NCBI RefSeq assembly: GCF_009495355.1
Contig: NZ_VZAD01000056.1
Span: 1-64,000 of the forward strand
Reading direction: 5' to 3'
DNA length: 64,000 nucleotides
Source: Segatella copri
GTDB lineage: Bacteria > Bacteroidota > Bacteroidia > Bacteroidales > Bacteroidaceae
Shown: positions 6,862-14,926 of the stretch, one piece after another
Numbering within the stretch: the stretch's first letter is position 1
How the letters are laid out: the number at the start of each line of letters is the position of its first letter
Position numbers and translations under genes: made by a program
The notes under the pieces: generated by a model
Told to the model about the DNA's origin: nothing
Database searches by the model: none
Seen by the model: the letters and a program-made list of their open reading frames with translations, nothing else

Positions 6862-9084
6862 TTATCTAGACTTATTATCTGAGCGTCTACATTTTGGACA
6901 TCCACAATGACCTTTATTTCTTTCTGCTACAACCGCTTGCCATTCAGTTCCACAAGTAGAACAAATCCACCATACTTTTTTATTACTTCCATCTGTTATT
7001 GAATTTGGAGTTATATTAGTATTTCTTTCATAATTCCATTCGGACGCTAATGAAGGATTTGTTGTAGCTAAGTCATTATGTCCTTCCCATATAATTTTTC
7101 TAAGACACGCAGGACATCCCTTCTCAAAAGAAGTTCTTCGATTTGAAGAATTAGGTGGAGCCTCCCATTCATAGCCACAGAAACGGCATTTCCACCATAC
7201 TTTTCTATCACTACCAATTGAAATTTCTTCTGGTTTTATAATATTCTTTCTGTAATCCCATTCTTCGAGCAAATATGAGTGAGTTTGAGCAATAGATCCA
7301 GTCTTCCTCAATGCTGTTCGTGTCTGAACTTCTCCCAATATTTTTTTATTACAGTATGGGCAACCACTACCTCTACTTGTTCTATTACTGATATAAGCCA
7401 TCCAAGTATGACCACACTTTTTACATTTCCACCAAACCTTTCTGCCGTTATGAGCAGTTAACAAATAGGGATCCAAATCTCCATTTTTTTCAAAATCCCA
7501 TTCTTCTAGAAGTTCAGGTTTTACATCAATAAAAGAACCATTTTTTTTAAGATAATACTTGCTTCGTGATTGATCACATTTCTGTCGTCCACAAACAGGA
7601 CAACCTTTCCCTTCACTTCTATGAGCAACGGAAGTTTTCCATTCATGGCCACATTTAGAACATTTCCACCAAACCTTTTTACCATTTCTTATAGTAACCA
7701 TATTTGGCGTTAGATTTCCATTTTTCTGTGCATTCCATTCTTTGGCTAGTTTGGGATTTTGTGATAACAAGTCGTTTTCACCCAGAACAAGAGTTTTCCC
7801 AGAGCAACAAGGACATCCATTACCATTTGCTCTACTATAAGCACTTGCTGCCCAACTATGACCATTTTCACATTTCCACCAAAATTTTTGGTTTGAAGAA
7901 GCTCTAATGTATTCTGGTTTGATTGTACCATTTTTGAGGTAATCCCATTGTTTTGCAACATCTGGCATTTTTTGAACAATGCTATTTTTTTTCTCATTAA
8001 CAACATATTGCTCTAGAATTTGCATTCTATCCCGAATAGGATCTATATCAATTTCTTCGCATAGTTCAATCTTATTGATGATAAAATTGATTGCATCCTT
8101 TAGATAATCATAATTTTTCGTAGGAACAATGAAAATTGTATCACCAACAACTTTATACTCAGTTGATTCTTTAATGCGAATTAATCGAATGCCATCAAAT
8201 TCTAATATTTTATTCTTCTTAACCTCTTGCTTTGCTGATTTCGTCGAATTGTGAAAATAGATTCCGTCATACTCTATGCCTACTTTGAGCGACGGAATGT
8301 AAACATCAATTTCAATACCTTTATGAAGGTATCTATTTTCGGAAGGAACAATGGTATTTATGTAAAAATATATAGTTTGTTCTGGAAATGAAGTTCCACT
8401 TTCTCTAGCACAAACTGGGCAACCTCTCCCCAATCTTACTCTTCTATTTGGAGCAGACTCAAATTTATGCCCTTTTATACATATCCAATGAACCTTCTTG
8501 GAATAATGCCATGAAATAGAATCTGGAGATATGTTATTCAAGGCAAAATCCCATTCTTTTAGAAACTCAGGATTAGTTTTTGCTAATGAGCCATAGCGCT
8601 TAAGTTTATTTTTTTCTGTCGTTTCTCTCGCCTTTTCTTTACCACATTCTGGACATCCAGTGCCATTTTTTGTTCTGCTTTGAACACTTGCTTTCCAACT
8701 ATGGCCACATTTTTTACATATCCACCACACTTTCCTCCCTGTTTGAGGGGGAATTGACTGAGGTTCAAGTGTATTTTTATTATAATCCCATTCTTCAAGT
8801 AACGCAGGGTAGCATAATGAAAGCGAGCCTCCCTTTTCTACTCGCTTTTCAAGGTTATGTTTAACTAACTTTTTAATCCCACATTTAGGGCATCCACACT
8901 TTTTTTTACCACTACGAGAATTTGGAGTTGCTTCCCATTCATTACCACAAACACTACATTTCCACCATATCTTTTTGCTGCTACCACAACCTATAGAGTA
9001 TGGTGAAATTCCTTTATTCTTATTCCAGTTCCATTCCTTTAGTAAAGAGGGTATTTCTGAAATATAATGTTTGGGAATCTTCAT
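6862..9084 (-). CDS. Eight-fold zinc-finger protein with Vsr/DUF559-like nuclease core
   Basis: 740 residues. Eight repeats of about 55 residues share the plan hydrophobic-x-EWDYxKN ... KVWWxCxxCGHxW ... GCPxC, as in the DUF4379 treble-clef/zinc-ribbon family. Three lie before the centre (about 10-70, 92-148, 170-226) and five after it (about 375-430, 445-500, 523-580, 603-660, 677-732). Repeats 3 and 4 have lost one Cys of the first pair (CIKGH, CENGH). Residues 230-345 form a restriction-like nuclease: E235, EIDVYIP with D260, GIEYDGIYFH with E271/D273, then a K-rich helix and IRLIRIKES. The nuclease assignment is by motif; target and trigger are unknown. It sits directly after the restriction endonuclease gene (39-base gap) and is AT-richer than the core genes. 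Confidence 0.82.
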   Translation of the reverse strand: MKIPKHYISEIPSLLKEWNWNKNKGISPYSIGCGSSKKIWWKCSVCGNEWEATPNSRSGKKKCGCPKCGIKKLVKHNLEKRVEKGGSLSLCYPALLEEWDYNKNTLEPQSIPPQTGRKVWWICKKCGHSWKASVQSRTKNGTGCPECGKEKARETTEKNKLKRYGSLAKTNPEFLKEWDFALNNISPDSISWHYSKKVHWICIKGHKFESAPNRRVRLGRGCPVCARESGTSFPEQTIYFYINTIVPSENRYLHKGIEIDVYIPSLKVGIEYDGIYFHNSTKSAKQEVKKNKILEFDGIRLIRIKESTEYKVVGDTIFIVPTKNYDYLKDAINFIINKIELCEEIDIDPIRDRMQILEQYVVNEKKNSIVQKMPDVAKQWDYLKNGTIKPEYIRASSNQKFWWKCENGHSWAASAYSRANGNGCPCCSGKTLVLGENDLLSQNPKLAKEWNAQKNGNLTPNMVTIRNGKKVWWKCSKCGHEWKTSVAHRSEGKGCPVCGRQKCDQSRSKYYLKKNGSFIDVKPELLEEWDFEKNGDLDPYLLTAHNGRKVWWKCKKCGHTWMAYISNRTSRGSGCPYCNKKILGEVQTRTALRKTGSIAQTHSYLLEEWDYRKNIIKPEEISIGSDRKVWWKCRFCGYEWEAPPNSSNRRTSFEKGCPACLRKIIWEGHNDLATTNPSLASEWNYERNTNITPNSITDGSNKKVWWICSTCGTEWQAVVAERNKGHCGCPKCRRSDNKSR

Positions 9085-9123
9085 AATAAGATAATTAATA
9101 GAATAAAACTATAAAACAATGAA

Positions 9124-10302
9124 TTAAATTTTATACACTACAGACTCTGGAAACAGTAATGGCATTCCTTTTTTCTTTATTTTGAAAGAATAAGTATCGC
9201 CATGTCCACTTGGACGGCAAAGGATAAGATCAACAGTTATAATGCTCTGTTCAAGCAGAATGTCGAACTGCCCCACATTTGGATTCTTTGTATGCTCAAT
9301 CTGCTTATAGCGAAAGTATTCCTTGCCATCACTTACCTCATTTTCTACCTCTATCCAGAATGTTTCATGATGCTTTATTTGCAAACGTTGATGCAACTTT
9401 ACTAATCGCCATACTGCAATATCTTCTATCTTCTTTTTTTGAGCCTGTAATTCGAGAAGTTCATTCAAGTGATTGACATTCAAAAACAACATATTGCTAT
9501 TAGGGATTGCACATTGCACAGTATTCTGATAGGTCTTGAATCCATCAGCATTTATATACCCATAATTTTCTACAATTTCACGACCTGATTTCAACGTGCT
9601 TAAATCCCAATCTGGAGTCTGAGTAAACAACACGTTCTTTTTGCTACTTCTCTTGTCACGATGACTTTTCAATTCAATACCTTTGTAATCTGGAGTCTTG
9701 TCACTATTCATGCTGATACCAAGGAAAGATTCAATGGTTCTACCAATGCCTGTATCTGCCGTTACTTCTGACTCAAACCATTGCCCTTTTACAGCACGGA
9801 ATCGATTAAGAAGTTCTACTGATGCAGAGTTACCTTCTTTGTTTATATTACTTAGAACTTCTTTCATAGGTGTGAGAATGGCTGAGTTATAGCATTTTTC
9901 AATATCTATATGAGTGATATTGATGCTATACAATGTCTTATTATACCAAAATAGTACATGAATATCGTTGCATTTCGTGTATGAGCCAAAACCATAAATC
10001 CACATTCGTGGGTCACCTTTCTTTGTATTAGGACGATAGAAAGAAGCTTTCGTAAAGAATTGTGTTGTATCTGTAAGGATACATGCTGTTTTTATTTGCT
10101 TATATTCCTGACCTTGAAGCTGTTCTTCATAGTTATGAATGTCATTTTCAAGGAAATAGGTTCGCATAGGAGCGGTTGAGTCAAGAATACCCTTACCCAA
10201 ACCAGTAGGGGTAATCTCAACTTGTGTAAACTTTACATTGTGGTTTACAAGAAATTTCAAATTTTTTTGCTCAAAAGCAGTAAATGGACGCATATTAACC
10301 AT
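9124..10302 (-). CDS. Type II restriction endonuclease, MvaI/BcnI family
   Basis: 392 residues. The C-terminal half matches the MvaI/BcnI endonuclease family: GQWFESEVTADTGIGRTIESFLGI, then DYKGIELKSHR with D205, E210 and K212 as the metal-binding D-x4-E-x-K site. Known members cut CC(W)GG or CC(S)GG as monomers, nicking one strand at a time. The N-terminal ~160 residues are an additional domain, probably for DNA recognition. The gene begins 7 bases after the methyltransferase stop, so the pair is translated together. An alternative start at Met4 is possible. The recognition site is inferred by family only. Confidence 0.88.
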   Translation of the reverse strand: MVNMRPFTAFEQKNLKFLVNHNVKFTQVEITPTGLGKGILDSTAPMRTYFLENDIHNYEEQLQGQEYKQIKTACILTDTTQFFTKASFYRPNTKKGDPRMWIYGFGSYTKCNDIHVLFWYNKTLYSINITHIDIEKCYNSAILTPMKEVLSNINKEGNSASVELLNRFRAVKGQWFESEVTADTGIGRTIESFLGISMNSDKTPDYKGIELKSHRDKRSSKKNVLFTQTPDWDLSTLKSGREIVENYGYINADGFKTYQNTVQCAIPNSNMLFLNVNHLNELLELQAQKKKIEDIAVWRLVKLHQRLQIKHHETFWIEVENEVSDGKEYFRYKQIEHTKNPNVGQFDILLEQSIITVDLILCRPSGHGDTYSFKIKKKGMPLLFPESVVYKI

Positions 10303-10309
10303 GTGATTT

Positions 10310-12184
10310 CTACTTTATATGTTTCAACAATGTATTGGCAATTGCCCTTGCCATTAGTGGTGGAACAGCATTACCTACAAGTGTATATTGAGGTATCTCT
10401 TTTTGGCGATTGTTACCACCTGTCTGACGTTTCCCCTGAAATACAAACGAATCATCAAAACTCTGAAGACGAGCCATTTCACGAACTGTCATTGGACGAT
10501 ACGCAGAATAATGAATAAAGTCATCTGGCATTGTACAAACTGTAGGACTTTGTCCGAGAGGATTCAATACTACATAGTTTCGTTTCTGAGACTCCAGTCC
10601 TTTCTTTTTTAGTTCAGTCTTTGCGTCATCATAATCCCCATGTTCGGCAATAATTCGCAGTCGCTCACGAACTTTTTCGTTCTGCAGACTTGTTTGGTGA
10701 TTGAATAAACCCATGTGCTGATATTTCTGAGGTCTATCCAACTCGTTCATATTCAATACATAGAATGGCTCATGGTCGAATGTAAATCGATGCCCCAAGC
10801 GCCCAATTCTTGACCATTCAGAAAACAAAAGTCCACGTTCATCCGGCTCACCTTGAATAGCTCTTTGAATTTTTGTATCTTCAAATTTTAGGTTCAACTT
10901 TGGCTTCTTATACGAAGTTACTGTTTCGCCATTTCCAATCATATCCAAATCCCAAAGTGCTTCATAAACTTTCACTTTCTTGCTATCACTGACGGTGGCA
11001 GGAATCTCTTTAATAACCTCTTGGTCATTTCTGCAACCAATAAAAACTACTCGCTCACGATTTTGAGGAACACCATAGTTTGAGGACAAAAGTATAAATG
11101 GCTCTTCAATATTGTAAAGCCGAATTTCCTTCATCATTTCATTGAGATGATTGAGAAGGTCTTTTTTTCCTTTGAGTTGCTCTTGAATATATTCTATACA
11201 CTCATCAAAAGTAGATGTTAGTATTTCCAAAGACTTCTTTAAGGACTGCGCATCTTCTGCACAATCTCCCATTTTTGCCACTTTGTCAACAGCATCTAAA
11301 GTCTTTTCAAGAATCTGCTCATCAGAGATTGTCTCAATTATAGCATTGTAGCCATCCATAAAAGTGTCATTGTCAATATGGGCACTGGTTTTCAATTGAA
11401 TGACCTGTTTGCGGATAGAATCTCTTTGCTGTTTCATTTTTAACAACAAAAGTCCATGACGAATAGTATTTACACTTTCGTCACTCTTGCTTATACTATA
11501 CGGCAAATGTTTAGTTACATTCTTCAATTGTTGCTCAAGATTCTCAAAGAAAATCTCATTCTGCTTGTCCCAATTCTCAGTGGACGTTTCCATACAAAGC
11601 CTAATATATAAGGCATAGTACAAGGATGTTGGCATCTGTGGTTTCAACACATCGTCCAAGAAAGCATAGAGTTGATTCATTTTCGCATCATCAACGATAG
11701 ATCTGATTTCACGAAGAATTCTCTCTTTTATTCGCCCTTCATCCTTTGTTAGTATTCCCTTTACATTCTCCATTACAAAGTATTTTGGACGTAAAGCCTT
11801 AATTACCTTTAAGTAATGAAAGAACAAGTCATCACGTTTGTCCAGCTTCTTTCTACGTCCAGCAAGACTAAACGACTGACAACTTGGACCGCCTGTTACA
11901 ACATCGATTTCTTGATTACCTATTTCTTTGAGAAGATTAGATAAAAAAGAATCTTCCATAATATCTTGACACAAGAATTTAGTATCAAGACCAAGCATCT
12001 TGTTATAACGAACACGATGTGTAAGCTCACAATTCTCGTTAATATCGCTTGCTAAACGAAAATCGTAATACTTGTCATCCGTATAGGCTTGCATGAAGCC
12101 CTCACTGAAGCCACCAGCCCCAGCAAACAAATCAAGATATGTAATACCCTTTCGGGTTGAAATAAACTCTTTCTTTTCAGACAT
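10310..12184 (-). CDS. DNA (cytosine-5) methyltransferase with large insertion
   Basis: 624 residues, much longer than the usual 330-420. Motif I DLFAGAGGFSEGF at 18-30, motif IV GGPSCQSFS at 98-106 (catalytic C102; PS replaces the usual PP), ENV at 139-141, motif VIII QNRERV at 374-379, motif IX RPMTVREMARLQSF at 563-576 and motif X GNAVPP at 604-609. The target-recognition region should be about 430-560. Between ENV and motif VIII there are roughly 200 extra, mostly helical residues of unknown role. It protects host DNA from the adjacent MvaI/BcnI-type enzyme. It is preceded by a small XRE regulator. Confidence 0.93.
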   Translation of the reverse strand: MSEKKEFISTRKGITYLDLFAGAGGFSEGFMQAYTDDKYYDFRLASDINENCELTHRVRYNKMLGLDTKFLCQDIMEDSFLSNLLKEIGNQEIDVVTGGPSCQSFSLAGRRKKLDKRDDLFFHYLKVIKALRPKYFVMENVKGILTKDEGRIKERILREIRSIVDDAKMNQLYAFLDDVLKPQMPTSLYYALYIRLCMETSTENWDKQNEIFFENLEQQLKNVTKHLPYSISKSDESVNTIRHGLLLLKMKQQRDSIRKQVIQLKTSAHIDNDTFMDGYNAIIETISDEQILEKTLDAVDKVAKMGDCAEDAQSLKKSLEILTSTFDECIEYIQEQLKGKKDLLNHLNEMMKEIRLYNIEEPFILLSSNYGVPQNRERVVFIGCRNDQEVIKEIPATVSDSKKVKVYEALWDLDMIGNGETVTSYKKPKLNLKFEDTKIQRAIQGEPDERGLLFSEWSRIGRLGHRFTFDHEPFYVLNMNELDRPQKYQHMGLFNHQTSLQNEKVRERLRIIAEHGDYDDAKTELKKKGLESQKRNYVVLNPLGQSPTVCTMPDDFIHYSAYRPMTVREMARLQSFDDSFVFQGKRQTGGNNRQKEIPQYTLVGNAVPPLMARAIANTLLKHIK

Positions 12185-12213
12185 AATTATATTTTGTCAT
12201 TTATCCAATTCTG

Positions 12214-12417
12214 TTATTCAACTCTTACCAACTCGGTATAATTCACTTCAAGAAGTTCTGCTATTCGAAGCAAAATTTCTAATGTTGGTTGAGATTGATT
12301 TGTACACCACTTTGAAACCGTTGTGGGGTCTTTCCCTAACTGTTCAGATAACCATTTACTGGTACGATGCTTTTCTACCAGAACCATTTTTATTCTATTT
12401 AAATCTTTTTTATTCAT
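12214..12417 (-). CDS. XRE-family regulator (controller-protein-like)
   Basis: 67 residues with a helix-turn-helix: SKWLSEQLGKDPTTVSKWC (turn and recognition helix) followed by QPTLEILLRIAELLEV. It resembles the small controller proteins that time expression in type II restriction systems. An upstream in-frame ATG at 12439-12441 would add eight residues, but it lies inside the predicted -7 promoter box, so I choose the downstream ATG at 12417. It ends 29 bases before the methyltransferase and is probably the first gene of the restriction operon. Confidence 0.82.
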   Translation of the reverse strand: MNKKDLNRIKMVLVEKHRTSKWLSEQLGKDPTTVSKWCTNQSQPTLEILLRIAELLEVNYTELVRVE

Positions 12418-12438
12418 GACTGAAAACTTTTTCGAGTA

Positions 12439-12446
12439 CAAAGATA
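12439..12446 (-). promoter_or_regulatory. Promoter -7 box of the restriction operon
   Basis: TATCTTTG on the minus strand matches TAnnTTTG and lies 21 bases before the chosen XRE start. No TTTG is seen at the expected -33 distance; a weak -33 would fit a promoter under regulator control. Confidence 0.5.
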
Positions 12447-13006
12447 CGAATTTATATATAATAACTCCGTATTTCGATTAATATTATATGGTTTATCACA
12501 AAGTTATTTGATTATTTTCATATTTATCAGGAAATAATCATTTAGAATATGACTATTTATAGAATCTCAATTATTATTGTCTCAGAATTATTCACTAACC
12601 TTGTATTTCAGCGTGTTACCGAATATGCGGTACAAGCGAGGTACAAACCATCTGTTTTTTCATGCTTGAAGGCTGAATTGTAATCATCAACAAGAGGGAG
12701 GAAAGTGACGTTTTCAGACCGCAAAACCAACTTTATATCTATGCCTATGATTTGATGCAAAAACATCACTTTTGTATAGAAAAAGCACTTGCAAGGCTAG
12801 TAACTACTCATGCCCATAGGGGTGCTGAGTAGTTACATCCAAACTCACAGCTTACAGAATTGCCATTCGCCATAATCTTGACAAAACAAATTCATCAAGA
12901 ATGCATGGAAATCATGCGCGAATTGTTTTGCTGTTCATGTGGGTGTTCATCCAAGAAGAGAAAAGGAAAGTTACGGAGCAAGTCGAAGGGCTATGGAGAG
13001 AAAGGA
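12447..13006. other. Non-coding border of the restriction island
   Basis: About 560 bases between the restriction operon and the MutS-like gene. Only a hairpin at 12800-12836 stands out. The small open frames here look like chance. An integration junction is possible, but no direct repeat or tRNA end is visible. Confidence 0.5.
12800..12836. repeat. Perfect 11-bp inverted repeat with 15-base loop
   Basis: GTAACTACTCA at 12800-12810 pairs with TGAGTAGTTAC at 12826-12836. No T-run follows, and the MutS-like gene ends about 170 bases away, so it is not an obvious terminator. It may be a dispersed genomic repeat. Confidence 0.6.
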
Positions 13007-14911
13007 TTAGTTTCTCTCCAAAATCTTATTCAGCAGGAAGGTGGCGTTCTGATTGCGTGCTACTCCCGGCTGTATCTTATAAGTATAGGTGACGTCGGTA
13101 CCGAGATCTATCTCAAAGCAATAGTTGTGGAAACGCCCGGGACTGCTTTCTGCCATTCGGGACAACTCCAGGTCGTGGGTGGCAATGACTCCCGTAACAG
13201 GCATGCGGGAGATGGACTCAAGAAAGAGTCGGGAGCCGTTGAGTTTGTCCAAGGAATTGGTGCCTTTCAGAATCTCATCGAGGATGATGAGGGTGCGAAG
13301 TTCGCCGCGCTTACAGAACTGCATGAGTTGCTCGAGACGCAAGAGCTCAGCATTGAAATAGGAAATGCCATGAGTAAGGTCGTCGGTGGTGCGCATGCTG
13401 GAGAAAAGTTGGAAACGTGACACCTTGAGAGAACTGGCAAAGACGGGCATGCCCGACATGGCAAGAATGTAGTTGACTCCAAGGGAACGGAGGAAGGTGC
13501 TCTTGCCTGCCATATTAGCTCCTGTAATAATATAGTAGTTGTCGTCATGGATAGCGAAATCGTTCTTCACTGCCTTGGCTCCCAAGAAGGGATGATACAG
13601 ATTCTTGGCCTCGAAGAGCACAGGAGAGCCGTCGACGATTTCTGCATCCGTAGCCTCAGGATGGTTGTATCTGAAATCTGCCATCGAAACGGCTGCATCC
13701 AGTTCGCTCACGATGTCCATCCACTCCTCCATCTTCACCACATAGGTATTCTTCCATTTCAGGAAACTGCGAACCAAGAAGAAGTCGCTCAGCATGAAGG
13801 CATCGGTGAAGAAGAGACCGAGAAAGTTGCCACGACGGTCGTATCCCTTGAGGATTTTCTCGAGTTGAACAAAGGAAGGAAGCGCCTCCGAAAGCGTAGA
13901 CTGCATTTGCTGCCCCAGCTCGCTACGGAAATGGCGACGGGCTACAAGCTGGAGTATCTGCGAGTAAGCCACCAGTTGGTCGCGGAGCTTACCGCCATGG
14001 CTGTCAATCTTGTCCAAGGTCTGCTTGCAGACAAAGAACACTACCATGTACTGAATCATCACCCACCAAAGGGGGACGTTCACGGAAACCACGCCAAAGA
14101 CAGAAAGCAACACCGAGGAACATACACCGATGATGAATGCCCAACCGAGAAGGAGCGAAGCCTTCGAACCATACCACGCAGGCACTGCCATTGCCGAAAC
14201 CTTGCGGATGGCTTCAGCCACTGCAGAGGAATCTATCTTGCGATAACCCACTACCCTTCTGACTGGTTCTGCCGCCATATCGACATGAAGACGGTGAGAG
14301 TTGTCGGGGTCTGGCGCATCAAGCACCTGCTTTTTGTTCCTCTCTCCCAAAGCCAGGAACTCCATTCGCCAAAGTTCGCCCTGCTGCTCGTCGCCTGCAA
14401 GTTCCTTTTGCAAGGCAACACGCCGGGCTATCTCCTCTGCCTTCAAAGGAGTCTGAAGAGAAAGATTTCTTGCCAAGGCATCAGAGCCACCCGTGGTTAT
14501 CGTGCGGCAGATGCGATGGAAGAGTGAATCCCTGCCAAAGACATCGAGATCGAAGGAATAAGCATGCTGTGGATTCTGGTATTGATTGCCCATTTCGAAA
14601 GACGAGAAATCGCCCTCCAAAGCTCTGATCTCGTTCTGGTATACTGCGAGGAGCGCAGAGAGATGGGCTATCTTCTCCTTGTTCTTATCGTCCAAACGAC
14701 GGATATTGAAATAGGCAATGAGAGCCAACACGGCTCCCAACAGCCAACGACTACTACCCTCGTCCATAGCAATATAACATACCACGAAAGTAAGGATGGC
14801 TCCGAACGAGAGCAACTCGCCCGTGATGAAGCCATTGTTCTTGCGCCTCAAGGCTGCCACCTCGGAAGCATACTTATCCACATGCTGTTGATAACTTGTC
14901 TTTAAATCCAT
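13007..14911 (-). CDS. Membrane-anchored MutS-like ATPase
   Basis: 634 residues. The C-terminal ATPase is clearly MutS domain V: Walker A TGANMAGKST (463-472), the SSMRTTDDLTHGISYFNAE segment, Walker B LIILDEILKGT (541-551) and a conserved ATHD. The N-terminal mismatch-recognition domain of MutS is absent. Instead there are hydrophobic segments at about 33-49, 56-72, 252-275 and 280-298, so the protein is probably held in the inner membrane. Such MutS-family proteins in Bacteroidota have no established role and should not be equated with mismatch repair. It lies 15 bases after the PEP/pyruvate-binding protein gene and is probably co-transcribed with it. Confidence 0.85.
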   Translation of the reverse strand: MDLKTSYQQHVDKYASEVAALRRKNNGFITGELLSFGAILTFVVCYIAMDEGSSRWLLGAVLALIAYFNIRRLDDKNKEKIAHLSALLAVYQNEIRALEGDFSSFEMGNQYQNPQHAYSFDLDVFGRDSLFHRICRTITTGGSDALARNLSLQTPLKAEEIARRVALQKELAGDEQQGELWRMEFLALGERNKKQVLDAPDPDNSHRLHVDMAAEPVRRVVGYRKIDSSAVAEAIRKVSAMAVPAWYGSKASLLLGWAFIIGVCSSVLLSVFGVVSVNVPLWWVMIQYMVVFFVCKQTLDKIDSHGGKLRDQLVAYSQILQLVARRHFRSELGQQMQSTLSEALPSFVQLEKILKGYDRRGNFLGLFFTDAFMLSDFFLVRSFLKWKNTYVVKMEEWMDIVSELDAAVSMADFRYNHPEATDAEIVDGSPVLFEAKNLYHPFLGAKAVKNDFAIHDDNYYIITGANMAGKSTFLRSLGVNYILAMSGMPVFASSLKVSRFQLFSSMRTTDDLTHGISYFNAELLRLEQLMQFCKRGELRTLIILDEILKGTNSLDKLNGSRLFLESISRMPVTGVIATHDLELSRMAESSPGRFHNYCFEIDLGTDVTYTYKIQPGVARNQNATFLLNKILERN

Positions 14912-14926
14912 TTCTGTCTATATCAT

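Noticed and set aside
13007..14911. Mismatch repair MutS
   Set aside because: Only the ATPase domain is shared; the mismatch-binding domain is absent and there are membrane segments.
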